This document shows positions 1 through 8,257 of a stretch of 25,904 nt of DNA, piece by piece. The notes under the pieces are model-generated. The model was not told the DNA's origin, searched no databases, and saw only the letters and a program-made list of their open reading frames with translations. Positions within the stretch are counted from its first letter, which is position 1. Every line of letters starts with the position of its first letter. The DNA comes from Paracoccaceae bacterium (GTDB lineage Bacteria > Pseudomonadota > Alphaproteobacteria > Rhodobacterales > Rhodobacteraceae), in NCBI GenBank assembly GCA_003561595.1, contig PWWF01000160.1, positions 1-25,904 of the forward strand, in the 5' to 3' direction. Position numbers and translations under genes: made by a program.

Positions 1-22
1 CGGCGGCTGGCACATTAGATGA

Positions 23-51
23 TTGCACCGGCGCCTGCGGGCAAGTATAGA
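23..51 (+). promoter_or_regulatory. Sigma-70-type promoter of the tRNA-Arg gene
   Basis: A -35 box TTGCAC (23-28) and a -10 box TATAGA (46-51) are separated by 17 bases. Transcription would begin near position 58, just ahead of the tRNA 5' end at 63. Other promoters proposed in this window have similar boxes (TTGCCA / TATAGA before rpsA). Confidence 0.65.
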
Positions 52-62
52 CAGGGCACGCG

Positions 63-139
<77 letters not shown>

Positions 140-182
140 ATCTTTTCAACAGATTGCGCGGTTTTGCTGATCTTGCTCTGCA

Positions 183-205
183 CTGCGGACCCGAGGGGTC
201 TGCGG
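183..205 (+). terminator. Hairpin downstream of tRNA-Arg
   Basis: GCGGACCC (185-192) pairs with GGGTCTGC (196-203) around a three-base loop GAG, with two more pairs possible outside. It lies about 45 bases past the tRNA and could end its transcript, but it has no following T-run, so the call is tentative. Confidence 0.35.
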
Positions 206-253
206 GATTCGGCGATCGGGCAGGGGGCCGGAATGTCGGCACTGTGCTGGCAG

Positions 254-282
254 TGGACATGGCTGTGTCGTAATGCGATAGA
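254..282 (+). promoter_or_regulatory. Candidate promoter of the interrupted glycosyltransferase gene
   Basis: TGGACA (254-259) and GATAGA (277-282) are 17 bases apart and lie about 50 bases before the ATG at 333. The region 140-332 otherwise contains only the hairpin at 183-205 and no gene that I can support. Confidence 0.45.
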
Positions 283-332
283 CCCGTTTGCAGCTTGCGG
301 CAGGCGCAAGCCCGATGTGTCAGGACAGCGCG

Positions 333-1196
333 ATGAGCGGGCAGAACTATTTTGTGACGATGAAATGGGGATCGGCGACGCTGGGCGGCACGCGCGATGC
401 CTTTACCGCCACGCATATCAACAACATTCAGACCATGCTGGAGAAGACGCAATCGCAGCCCTTCAAGCTGTTTTGCCTGACGGACACGCCTGAGGGGCTG
501 GATGACGCGGTCGAATACATCCCCCTTCCGGACTCTGTGAAACAGATGATCCGCGGCGCGCAGGGAAATTTTGCCAAGCTTTAGCTCTTTTCACAGGAAT
601 TCAGAAAGCGGATGGCGCAGAATTTTGTGTTTCTCGACATCGATGTGGTGCTGTGCGGCGATGTGTCGGACGTGTTCGCGCGCGATGATGGGCTCGTCAT
701 TCTGGAAGGGCCGTATTGCCGGCGTGTCTCGGTCTTTACCGATCCAAAAAAGCATGTGGTGGGGCGCTCTGTCACCGGTTTCGTCAAGACCCTGATGACG
801 CGCGGTCCCAGGGCGGCGTCCGTTTATCTGAAATATGCGGGGTCCAGATGGTGCATGGTCAATTCAAGCTTCATGCGTATTTCGCCCCACGATCCGGATT
901 TGTGGGCCGGGTTTGACCCGGTGCGCGCCCGCGCGGAAATATCCGCCGCACACCTTATCGGAACCGATCAGGCCTGGGTGCAGCTTGCCTATCCGGGGCA
1001 GTTCGACATTCTGGGGCATGATGACGGGTTTTGGCGGCATCCGAGTTTGCGCAGCCATATCCGGCGGAACAAGGCGCTTCCTGACGGGCTGAAATTCGTG
1101 GCCTTTCCCGGTGACGGGCAGAAACCGTGGTTGCTGCGCGATGACCCGTATCTTGCGCCTGTTCTGGCGCAGTATCCCGAAAAGGTGCCGGTCTGA
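333..1196 (+). pseudogene. Glycosyltransferase-like gene interrupted by an in-frame TAG
   Basis: Two open stretches lie in the same reading frame, 333-581 and 585-1196, separated only by one TAG codon at 582-584 (codon 84). Read through, they give one protein of about 287 residues. The N-terminal half begins [13 protein letters not shown], preceded by AGGACA about 5 bases before the ATG. The second half has FLDIDVVLCGDV, with a DxD-type metal/nucleotide-sugar motif at about residues 102-104, and a fold-like pattern recalling alphaproteobacterial glycosyltransferases in which a conserved KL-x-LF segment sits exactly at the TAG. The family assignment comes from pattern memory and the exact acceptor is unknown. 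A TCG or TTG to TAG change would explain the lesion. Alternatives are a sequencing error, or two separately translated pieces using ATG 612, which has no good ribosome site. The gene converges with the MFS gene at 1203, only 6 bases away. Confidence 0.7.
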
Positions 1197-1202
1197 CCGG
1201 CC

Positions 1203-2420
1203 TCAGGTCGCGCGCGGGCGCATTGCAAGCCAGATCAGCGCCCCGCCTGCCAGCACGAGGAAGGGCAGCATCGCCAGATTGACCATCTGCCAGCCGGTTT
1301 CCGCCGTGCCGCCTGCGCAGTTCATCAGCGTGCCCGATGACAGCGAGGCCAGGAACACGCCACCAAAGACGATCATGTCATTCATGCCCTGCACGCGACC
1401 CCGTTCTTCCGGGCTATGGGATTCGGTCAGCATGGAGGTTGCGCCGATAAAGCCGAAATTCCACCCGATCCCCAGCAGGATCAGCGCGATATAGAACTGT
1501 GCCAGATCCACCCCTGATATCGCGACAGCCCCGGCAGCGGCCAGAATCGCCAGCCCCGTGCCGACAATCGCGCGTGCGCCAAACCGTGCAATCAGATGGC
1601 CGGTAAAGAAGGAGGGCGCATACATCGCCAGCACATGGGCCGAGACGATATTGGCCGCGTCCGAGGTCGCGAACCCGCAGCCTACCACGGCAAGAGGTGT
1701 CGAGGTCATGACCAGATTCATCAGCGCATAGGCCACGGTGCCGCAGATGATGGCAACTGCGATGACCGGGCTGGTCAGCAGCTCCATCCGCGCGCGGCCC
1801 TGTGGGGCGTCCTTGCGCGGGGCTTCGGGCGTGGGGATGTCAAGCGCGCTCAGCAGCACCATGCCCGCAATGTTCAGCCCGATCACGCCCAGATATGTCG
1901 CCAGGAACGGGACGGGCATCGCCTCGGCCGTCAGGGACACAAGCTGCGGGCCGAACACGGCCGATAGCAGCCCGCCCGCCATGACATAGGAAATCGCCTT
2001 GGGGCGGAATTCGGGTGTGGCCGTGTCGGTTGCAGCAAAGCGGTAAAACCCGTTGGCCGACATGTAAACGCCCGTCAGCAGCGACCCCAGCAGAAATACC
2101 GCGAAAGACCCCAGCATCAGCCCATAGGCGCTGATCGTGGCCCCGACAGCGCCCGCGCCGCAGGCCACCCAGAACCCGGCGCGCCGACCGTAAGCCTGCA
2201 TGAAGCTCGACAGTGGTGTGGCGGTCAGCATCGATCCCAGCACGATCAACGAGATGGGCAGCGTGGCCCAGCACGGGTTCGGTGCCAGCATCTGCCCGGC
2301 CAGCCCGCCGATGATGAACATGACCGGCAGTTGCGCACCCACCACCGCCTGCGCGGCGACCAGCACGACGACATTGCGCATCGCGCGGCGGTTATCGGGG
2401 GTTGCAACTGTCTCGCTCAT
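1203..2420 (-). CDS. MFS transporter
   Basis: A 405-residue integral membrane protein with about 12 hydrophobic segments, typical for the major facilitator superfamily. The ATG at 2420 (MSETVATPDNRRAMRN) was chosen because the open frame upstream is hydrophilic, Arg/Pro-rich and overlaps the divergent gene's control region. Landmarks include a short loop with YGRRAGFW between early helices and a second-half loop ending in HLIARFGARA, plus SPEERGRVQGMNDM between later helices, all typical of MFS_1 carriers. The substrate cannot be read from the sequence. It is divergent from the alkA-type gene, with 71 bases between the two starts, and convergent with the broken glycosyltransferase gene. Confidence 0.85.
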   Translation of the reverse strand: MSETVATPDNRRAMRNVVVLVAAQAVVGAQLPVMFIIGGLAGQMLAPNPCWATLPISLIVLGSMLTATPLSSFMQAYGRRAGFWVACGAGAVGATISAYGLMLGSFAVFLLGSLLTGVYMSANGFYRFAATDTATPEFRPKAISYVMAGGLLSAVFGPQLVSLTAEAMPVPFLATYLGVIGLNIAGMVLLSALDIPTPEAPRKDAPQGRARMELLTSPVIAVAIICGTVAYALMNLVMTSTPLAVVGCGFATSDAANIVSAHVLAMYAPSFFTGHLIARFGARAIVGTGLAILAAAGAVAISGVDLAQFYIALILLGIGWNFGFIGATSMLTESHSPEERGRVQGMNDMIVFGGVFLASLSSGTLMNCAGGTAETGWQMVNLAMLPFLVLAGGALIWLAMRPRAT

Positions 2421-2491
2421 GCGGGCAGGGTTAGCGCGCGCGACAGGCGAAGGAAAGGGGCGTTTTACATGTGCAGCATCGGGTCGCAGGC

Positions 2492-3124
2492 ATGAGCGTC
2501 GGGCGTATTCTGACGACCGAGGCCTGCATGGCCGAAGGGGCCGACTGGCTGGCACAGGCAGAGCCGCGCTTTGCCCATGCGCTGACACTGACGGGTGTGC
2601 CGCCCCTGCGCCGCCGCCCCGATGGGTTCGCGCATCTGCTTTCGGCCATTGTCAGCCAGCAGGTCAGCACCCATGCCGCCCGCGCCATCTGGGGCCGGAT
2701 GGAAGAGGCCGGGCTGACCACAGCCGCCGCCGTGCTGGCCGCCGATGATGACACCCTGCGCGCACCCGGCCTGTCGCAGCAGAAGATGCGCTATGCCCGC
2801 GCGCTGGCCAGTGCGGGCATCGATTTCGATGCCTTGCGCAGCTTGCCTGACGAGGATGTGGTGAATGAGTTGGTCGCGGTGCCGGGCATCGGGCGCTGGA
2901 CGGCAGAGATCTACGCCATGTTCAGCCTTGGCCGCGCCGATGTCTTTGCGCCCGCCGATCTGGCATTGCAGGAATCCGCGCGCCGCCTGTTCGATCTGCC
3001 CGACCGCCCGCGCGAGGCCGCGCTGCGGCGCATGGCAAGCGACTGGACACCCTGGCGCAGCGTTGCGGCGGGGCTCTTATGGGCGTATTACCGCGTCGAG
3101 ACTGACAGAGAAGGGGTGCTATGA
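2492..3124 (+). CDS. alkA: DNA-3-methyladenine glycosylase II (AlkA-like)
   Basis: Base-excision repair enzyme of the HhH-GPD superfamily, expected to cut the N-glycosidic bond of alkylated purines in DNA. The 210-residue product has the segment LLSAIVSQQVST (about 49-60) that precedes the glycosylase core, the helix-hairpin-helix VPGIGRWTAEIY (about 130-141) that grips DNA, and the catalytic aspartate in PADLALQ (about D156). It is the short form, lacking the Ada-type N-terminus of E. coli AlkA and the iron-sulfur cluster cysteines of Nth/MutY. The ATG at 2492 (MSVGRI) is preferred over an in-frame GTG at 2471. Its stop overlaps the ATG of the following esterase gene by four bases (ATGA), so the two are probably translated from one message. 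Confidence 0.85.
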   Translation: MSVGRILTTEACMAEGADWLAQAEPRFAHALTLTGVPPLRRRPDGFAHLLSAIVSQQVSTHAARAIWGRMEEAGLTTAAAVLAADDDTLRAPGLSQQKMRYARALASAGIDFDALRSLPDEDVVNELVAVPGIGRWTAEIYAMFSLGRADVFAPADLALQESARRLFDLPDRPREAALRRMASDWTPWRSVAAGLLWAYYRVETDREGVL

Positions 3125-3792
3125 CACGCAAGCTGAAATCCGACCGCCGGGGGCCATCCTCGGGCGGAAAGCCGCGTTCTGCCGTGGTGTTCGTGCATGG
3201 CTATGGCGCCGATGGCTCTGACCTGCTGGGGCTGGCCGATCCGCTGGGCCCCCATCTGCCCGATACTGTGTTTTTCGCCCCCGACGCGCCGGAAAAATGC
3301 ACGGCCAACCCGTTCGGCTATCAATGGTTTCCGATCCCCTGGCTGGATGGGTCGAGCGATGCGCAGGCCCTGGCCGGGTTGCAGCAATCCAGCGCCGATC
3401 TGGATGCCTTTGTCGATGGCGTGCTGGCGGATGAGGGGCTGGAGCCAGAGGCGCTGGCGCTGGTGGGCTTTTCGCAGGGCACGATGATGAGCCTGAACAT
3501 CGCCCCGCGCCGCGCGCGCCCTCTGGCTGGTGTGGTGGGCTTTTCGGGGCGGCTGATGCAGCCCGAAAAGCTGGTCGAGGATACTGTGTCAAAACCGCCT
3601 GTCCTGCTGATCCATGGCGATCAGGATGATGTGGTCCCGCCGACCTGCCTGCCCGAGGCCGCCGATGCGCTGGTCGCGGCAGGGTTCGAGACATACAGCC
3701 ATGTGTCCAAGGGAACGGCGCATGGGATTGCCCATGACGGGCTGTCGCTGGCCCTGTCCTTCCTGCGCGAAAAACTGCCCACGACCGACTGA
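3121..3792 (+). CDS. Alpha/beta-hydrolase, carboxylesterase/phospholipase family
   Basis: A 223-residue serine hydrolase of the small carboxylesterase/lysophospholipase type (Abhydrolase_2, like YpfH). The oxyanion region is VFVHGYGADG (about 24-32). The nucleophile elbow is GFSQG (Ser about 118), the acid is in HGDQDDVVP (Asp about 169) and the histidine is in GTAHGIAHDG (His about 201), so the whole triad is present. There is no signal peptide, so it acts in the cytoplasm. The start codon overlaps the end of the alkA-type gene by four bases. The natural substrate is unknown; short acyl esters are usual for this family. Confidence 0.85.
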   Translation: MTRKLKSDRRGPSSGGKPRSAVVFVHGYGADGSDLLGLADPLGPHLPDTVFFAPDAPEKCTANPFGYQWFPIPWLDGSSDAQALAGLQQSSADLDAFVDGVLADEGLEPEALALVGFSQGTMMSLNIAPRRARPLAGVVGFSGRLMQPEKLVEDTVSKPPVLLIHGDQDDVVPPTCLPEAADALVAAGFETYSHVSKGTAHGIAHDGLSLALSFLREKLPTTD

Positions 3793-3917
3793 CCCGCGCC
3801 CCCGTTTCGGCCATGTCGCAATAGCGTCAGCGAATGCCGCGAATCGCGCTGCGCCGCAGCATCGCCCATGCGACAGCGCGCGTGGGGCGGAGGCAGGCTC
3901 GGGCGAAAGGCGCGATC

Positions 3918-5180
3918 ATGGGCAAGGTGTTTTCGGGTGTCTGGCCGCTGATGCTGGGCATCCTGCTGATCATGCTGGGCAATGGCATCCACTTCACGCT
4001 GATCGGTGTGCGCGGCGGGATCGAGGGGTTTTCGACCACCGCGCTGGCCATCGTCACCTCGGGTTATTTCGTGGGGTTCCTGTCGGGCGCGCATTACACG
4101 CCCGTGCTGATCCGCAAGGTCGGGCATGTGCGGGTCTTTGCGGCACTGGGCAGCTTCATGTCGGCGGCGCTGATTGCCTTTCCGCTGCTGATTGAACCGG
4201 TGTCATGGACCGTGCTGCGCATTGTCATCGGCTTTTGCATGTCGGGCATCTATGTGACCGCCGAAAGCTGGCTGAACAACGCGGCCACCAATGAAACGCG
4301 CGGCAAGGTGCTTTCGACCTATATGCTGATGCAGACGCTGGGGCTGATCGGCGCGCAGGTGCTGATGGGCGCGGGGGATGAGACGACGTCAGCGCTGTTC
4401 ATCGGCGCCTCGATCCTTGTCAGCCTGGCTTTTGCGCCCATTTTGCTGGCCGCGACCCCGGTCCCGGCGGTTGAGGTCACAAAGGCGCTGTCACTGCGCG
4501 CGCTTTATATGCGCGTGCCGCTCTCGACGCTGGGGATCTTTCTGCTCGGCGCTGTCTATGCCGCGCAAACGGGTATGGCGGCGGTGTTTGGCAGCCAGTT
4601 GGGCATGAACACGCGCGATGTCGCGTTTCTGGTCGCGGCCTTTTTCACTGGTGCGCTGGTGCTGCAATTCCCCATCGGCTGGCTGTCGGACCGCATGGAC
4701 CGGCGCGTGGTGATCCTGGGTGCCGCCTTGACTGGGACAGTGTTCAGCATGTTGGGCTTTGCCCTGCGCCCCGAAGGCAGCGCGCTGCTGGCGCTTGCCT
4801 TTCTGTCGGGCGGCGTGACCGCACCGCTTTATGCGCTGATGCTGGCCTATGCCAATGACTGGCTGGAACAGGACGAGATGGCGGCTGCTGCGGCGGGGCT
4901 GATCTTCATCTTCGGGTCCGGCGCGATCCTGGGGCCGCTGGCCACGGGGGCGGTGATGGATCTGATCGGGCCGTTCGGGTTCTGGCTGATGATGGGACTG
5001 ACATTTGCGGCCATAACGGGCTTTGCGGCCTGGCGCATGACAAAGCGTGCGCCTGCCCCGGCAGAGGAAACCGAGAGCTATGTCAGCGTCCTGCCCTCCA
5101 GTTCGGTCGTGGCCGTCAATGCCGCCGCCGAATGGACTGCCGAACAGGCCGAACAGACCGAGGCCGAGCGCGAGGACTGA
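3918..5180 (+). CDS. MFS transporter, YcaD-like
   Basis: A 420-residue, 12-helix major facilitator protein. The ATG at 3918 (MGKVFSGVWPLMLGILLIML) starts directly in the first helix and has AAAGG about 7 bases upstream. The longer open frame from 3834 adds only Arg-rich, non-membrane residues. The loop between helices 2 and 3 reads RKVGHVRVF and helix 5 is preceded by ESWLNNAAT, both features of YcaD-type carriers. A second GRWLSDRMDRR-like loop (WLSDRMDRRVV) lies in the C-terminal half. The last 40 residues are acidic and Glu-rich, a cytoplasmic tail. It follows the esterase by 125 bases. The substrate is unknown. Confidence 0.85.
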   Translation: MGKVFSGVWPLMLGILLIMLGNGIHFTLIGVRGGIEGFSTTALAIVTSGYFVGFLSGAHYTPVLIRKVGHVRVFAALGSFMSAALIAFPLLIEPVSWTVLRIVIGFCMSGIYVTAESWLNNAATNETRGKVLSTYMLMQTLGLIGAQVLMGAGDETTSALFIGASILVSLAFAPILLAATPVPAVEVTKALSLRALYMRVPLSTLGIFLLGAVYAAQTGMAAVFGSQLGMNTRDVAFLVAAFFTGALVLQFPIGWLSDRMDRRVVILGAALTGTVFSMLGFALRPEGSALLALAFLSGGVTAPLYALMLAYANDWLEQDEMAAAAAGLIFIFGSGAILGPLATGAVMDLIGPFGFWLMMGLTFAAITGFAAWRMTKRAPAPAEETESYVSVLPSSSVVAVNAAAEWTAEQAEQTEAERED

Positions 5181-5289
5181 CAGAGCCGCCCATCTGCCAT
5201 ATTTTCGGGCAGACCCGCTGGCCCTGTCATCTGACTGTTACCTGTTGCCCATAGCGTCTGCGCTGCGACATCTGGTGCGCGCGAAAGGC

Positions 5290-5317
5290 TTGCCAGATGC
5301 TTTTCGCAATATATAGT
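5290..5317 (+). promoter_or_regulatory. Promoter ahead of the HNH gene
   Basis: TTGCCA (5290-5295), a 16-base spacer and TATAGT (5312-5317) form a good sigma-70-type promoter. The start would be near 5324, giving a leader of about 88 bases before the ATG at 5412. Confidence 0.6.
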
Positions 5318-5327
5318 GCAACGCATG

Positions 5328-5348
5328 CGATGCTGTAGCGCAGCATCG
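5328..5348 (+). other. Leader hairpin upstream of the HNH gene
   Basis: CGATGCTG (5328-5335) and CAGCATCG (5341-5348) form a perfect 8-pair stem with a five-base loop, placed at the predicted transcript 5' end. It may stabilise the message. No known riboswitch is recognised. Confidence 0.35.
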
Positions 5349-5411
5349 GCAAGGCCCCGAGGGGGCGTGATCCATCCGCCCACAGGGGCTGCCAGAACGG
5401 AGGCGGCACCC

Positions 5412-5996
5412 ATGGATGGTGAATTCAGAACCGAATTCGTGCGCGACCCGGTGGGATTGCGACAATATCCGGCGCTTGTACTGAACGCGGATTATCGGCC
5501 GCTATCCTACTACCCGCTATCGCTGTGGACATGGCAGGACGCGGTCAAGGCGGCATTTCTGGACCGGGTGGATATTCTGGCGGAATACGATCACGTCGTG
5601 CGCAGCCAGCGCATGGAAATCCGTGTGCCATCGGTCGTGGTGCTGCGCGAATATGTCAAACCGCGCAAGCGTGTGGCCTTTACCCGCTTCAACCTGTTCC
5701 TGCGCGACGAGTTTTCCTGCCAGTATTGCGGCGCGAAACAGGACCTGACCTTTGACCATGTGCTGCCGCGCAAGCTGGGCGGCGTGACAAGCTGGGAAAA
5801 CGTGGTGGCCGCCTGCGCGCCCTGCAACCTGAAGAAAGGGTCCAAAACGCTGCGCGAGGCGGGGCTGAAGCTGAAACGCACCCCCCGCCAGCCCGATGCC
5901 GAGCAATTGCGCAATCGCGGGCGCATGTTCCCGCCCAATCACCTGCATGACAGCTGGCTGGATTACCTGTATTGGGACAGCGAGCTTGAGGCCTGA
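5412..5996 (+). CDS. HNH endonuclease-family protein
   Basis: A 194-residue protein with a single HNH nuclease domain in its second half. Visible are a zinc knuckle CQYC (C103, C106), the DH pair in LTFDHVLPRKLGG (D115, H116), the ENVVAAC segment (N130), and the second knuckle CAPC (C135, C138) followed by NLKKG. The N-terminal part (VLNADYRPLSYYPLSLWTW) is typical of the stand-alone HNH proteins common in alphaproteobacteria, whose role is not established. The ATG at 5412 has GGAGG eight bases upstream and is preferred over an in-frame alternative start at 5316 that would overlap the promoter's start site. There is no restriction-modification or phage gene beside it. Confidence 0.85.
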   Translation: MDGEFRTEFVRDPVGLRQYPALVLNADYRPLSYYPLSLWTWQDAVKAAFLDRVDILAEYDHVVRSQRMEIRVPSVVVLREYVKPRKRVAFTRFNLFLRDEFSCQYCGAKQDLTFDHVLPRKLGGVTSWENVVAACAPCNLKKGSKTLREAGLKLKRTPRQPDAEQLRNRGRMFPPNHLHDSWLDYLYWDSELEA

Positions 5997-5998
5997 CG

Positions 5999-6026
5999 CC
6001 GCGCTGCCCGGCACTGGACAGCGCGG
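5999..6026 (+). terminator. Hairpin after the HNH gene
   Basis: CCGCGCTG (5999-6006) pairs perfectly with CAGCGCGG (6019-6026) across a 12-base loop, immediately after the stop codon. It has no T-run. The right arm overlaps a possible zwf promoter (TGGACA 6015-6020, TAGAAG 6038-6043). Confidence 0.4.
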
Positions 6027-6077
6027 AGCGTAGCCGCTAGAAGCTGATAGCGCTAACAGGCAATAGCAGGGGGTCAC

Positions 6078-7523
6078 ATGGTTGCGCGCGTCATCCCGGT
6101 GGGCCAGTTCGATCTGGTCGTTTTCGGCGCGACGGGCGATCTGTCCCGTCGCAAGATCCTGCCGGGCCTCTATCGGCGTTGGCGTGAAGGGCAGATCCCC
6201 GAAGGCGCGCGGATCATCGGCGCGGCCCGCAGCGAGATGGGGCAGGACGGCTTTCGCCAGATGGTGGCCGAGGCGCTGACCGAGTTTCTGCCAGCCAAGG
6301 AAATCGACGCCGCGAAGCGCGACAGCTTTCTTCAGATGCTCGCCTATGTCGCGATCGATGCGCGCGGCGATGGCGGCTGGCAGGAACTGGCCGATCTGAT
6401 GCGCGAGGATGTCGTGCGCGCCTTCTACCTGTCGGTCGCGCCCGCACTGTTCGGCGATATCGCAGAGCGTCTGCATGCGCGCGGCATTGCCGGGCGGTCA
6501 TCGCGCATCGTGGTCGAAAAACCCTTCGGCAAGGATCTGGCCACGGCCCGCGCCCTAAATCAGGCGCTGGCGGCCTATTTCTATGAGGATCAGATCTACC
6601 GCATCGACCATTATCTGGGCAAGGAAACGGTCCAGAACCTGATGGCCGTGCGCTTTGCCAATATCCTGTTCGAGCCATTGTGGAACGCGCAATTCGTCGA
6701 TCATGTGCAGATCACCGTGGCCGAGACTGTGGGCGTCGATGGGCGTGGCGAGTATTACGACCATTCGGGCGCGATGCGCGATATGGTACAGAACCACATG
6801 ATGCAGCTTCTGTGCCTGATCGCGATGGAGCCGCCGCATCATTTCGAACCCGATGCCATGCGCGATGAAAAGCTGAAGGTCATCCGCGCGCTTGATCCGC
6901 TGGACCAGAGCGATCTGGTGCGCGGGCAATATCGCGGTGCGGGTGGGGATGATTACCTCGAACAGGCCGGCAACCCCGACTCGGCAACTGAAAGTTTCAT
7001 CGCGATGAAGCTGCATGTGTCGAACTGGCGCTGGAAGGGCACGCCCTTTTACCTGCGCACCGGCAAGCGGCTGAAATCGCGCGTGTCGGAAATTGCCATC
7101 ACCTTCAAGGAACCGCCGCATTCGATCTTTGGCGAATCCAAGCAATGGCGCGAGAATGTGCTGGTCATCCGTCTGCAACCCGATGAGGGGATGGACCTGC
7201 GCGTGATGATCAAGGAACCGGGGCCGGGGGGCATGCGGCTGAAGGATGTCGCGCTGGACATGAGCTTTGCCGAAGCGCTTGGCAATGATCTGGACGTGCC
7301 CGATGCCTATGAGCGCCTGATCATGGATGTCATCCGTGGCAACCAGACGCTGTTCATGCGCGGCGACGAGGTCGAGGCCGCCTGGGCCTGGGTCGATCCG
7401 GTCATCGCGGGATGGGAGGCGCGCGAGGATCAGCCAGAGCCGTATGAGCCGGGCTCGACGGGGCCGGAAGGCGCGCTTATGCTCCTGCATCGTGACGGGC
7501 GACGCTGGCGGGAGATACGCTGA
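6078..7523 (+). CDS. zwf: Glucose-6-phosphate 1-dehydrogenase
   Basis: Oxidises glucose-6-phosphate to 6-phosphoglucono-lactone with NAD(P)+, the first step of the Entner-Doudoroff and oxidative pentose phosphate routes. The 481 residues match the family. The N-terminal nucleotide fold has GATGDLSRRK (from residue 17), VEKPFGKDL lies mid-protein, and the active-site signature RIDHYLGKE starts at about residue 175, with Asp177 and His178. The ATG at 6078 follows AGGGGG. A weak promoter (TGGACA 6015-6020, 17 bases, TAGAAG 6038-6043) may drive the three-gene set. The stop codon shares one base with the pgl start (TGATG), so translation is probably coupled. Confidence 0.96.
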   Translation: MVARVIPVGQFDLVVFGATGDLSRRKILPGLYRRWREGQIPEGARIIGAARSEMGQDGFRQMVAEALTEFLPAKEIDAAKRDSFLQMLAYVAIDARGDGGWQELADLMREDVVRAFYLSVAPALFGDIAERLHARGIAGRSSRIVVEKPFGKDLATARALNQALAAYFYEDQIYRIDHYLGKETVQNLMAVRFANILFEPLWNAQFVDHVQITVAETVGVDGRGEYYDHSGAMRDMVQNHMMQLLCLIAMEPPHHFEPDAMRDEKLKVIRALDPLDQSDLVRGQYRGAGGDDYLEQAGNPDSATESFIAMKLHVSNWRWKGTPFYLRTGKRLKSRVSEIAITFKEPPHSIFGESKQWRENVLVIRLQPDEGMDLRVMIKEPGPGGMRLKDVALDMSFAEALGNDLDVPDAYERLIMDVIRGNQTLFMRGDEVEAAWAWVDPVIAGWEAREDQPEPYEPGSTGPEGALMLLHRDGRRWREIR

Positions 7524-8194
7524 TGGATTTTCACGACTACGCCGATAGCGAGATGATGATGCTGCGTCTGGCGCAGCGCATCGCCTCGGAACTGGGTGAG
7601 AGTTTGCGCGCGCAGGGCCGCGCGACGCTGTCGGTGCCCGGTGGCAGCACGCCGGGGCCGGTATTCGACACGCTGTCAGGGGCCGATCTGGACTGGTCGC
7701 GCGTGGCGGTCGTCCTGAATGACGAACGCTGGGTGCCCGAGGATCACCCGCGCTCGAACACGCGGCTGTTGCGCGAACGCCTGCTGGTGGGTCGCGCGGC
7801 GGCGGCGACACTGGTGCCGCTTTACGCTGATGCCCCCGCGCCCGAAGATACGCTTGACGCCCTGACCGAGGGGCTGCGCCCGCATCTGCCGATATCGGTG
7901 CTGCTGCTGGGGATGGGCGCGGATATGCACACGGCCTCGCTGTTTCCGGGCGCGGACCAGTTGGACGCGGCGCTGGCATTCGATGCGCCCCCCTTGCTGG
8001 CCATGCGCGCCGAGGCTGCGGGCGAGCCGCGCGTCACCCTCAGCGCGCCAGTGCTGCAGGATGCGCTGCGCGTGCATGTGCTGATCACCGGCCCAGAGAA
8101 GCGCGCCGCGATCGAGCGCGCCGCGAAACTGCGCGCACGCGAGGCGCCGATTGCCTGCGTGCTGGATCAGGCGATGGTACACTGGGCCGAGTGA
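7523..8194 (+). CDS. pgl: 6-phosphogluconolactonase
   Basis: Hydrolyses 6-phosphogluconolactone made by Zwf, in the cytoplasm. The 223-residue protein belongs to the NagB/DevB-type lactonase family: LSVPGGSTPGPVF near residues 36-48 is the phosphate-binding loop, NDERWVP follows at about 70, and LLLGMGADMHTASLFPG at about 128-144 is the usual gluconolactonase signature region. It overlaps the zwf stop by one base. The next gene, pgi, lies 63 bases downstream. Confidence 0.93.
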   Translation: MDFHDYADSEMMMLRLAQRIASELGESLRAQGRATLSVPGGSTPGPVFDTLSGADLDWSRVAVVLNDERWVPEDHPRSNTRLLRERLLVGRAAAATLVPLYADAPAPEDTLDALTEGLRPHLPISVLLLGMGADMHTASLFPGADQLDAALAFDAPPLLAMRAEAAGEPRVTLSAPVLQDALRVHVLITGPEKRAAIERAAKLRAREAPIACVLDQAMVHWAE

Positions 8195-8219
8195 CGCGCC
8201 GGGGCGCAGGCGTCGGTTT

Positions 8220-8241
8220 GAGTATTTTTGGCAAGATGAAG
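8220..8241 (+). repeat. AT-rich interspersed element, copy 1
   Basis: A 22-base AT-rich block beginning GAGTATTTTTGG and ending CAAGATGAAG stands out in the GC-rich pgl-pgi gap. A related block sits at 23961-23982; 16 of 22 positions agree by hand alignment, including the shared AAGATGAA end. I recall similar blocks in intergenic regions of other Rhodobacteraceae, but that needs a search. Confidence 0.5.
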
Positions 8242-8257
8242 CATAAGGGAATGCGCC

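Noticed and set aside
3834..3917. N-terminal extension of the second MFS transporter
   Set aside because: The extra 28 residues are Arg/Ala-rich and lie before the first helix, and the better ribosome site precedes ATG 3918.
5412..5996. HNH protein as part of a restriction or toxin system
   Set aside because: No methyltransferase, immunity or specificity gene lies next to it; the flanking genes are an MFS transporter and zwf.
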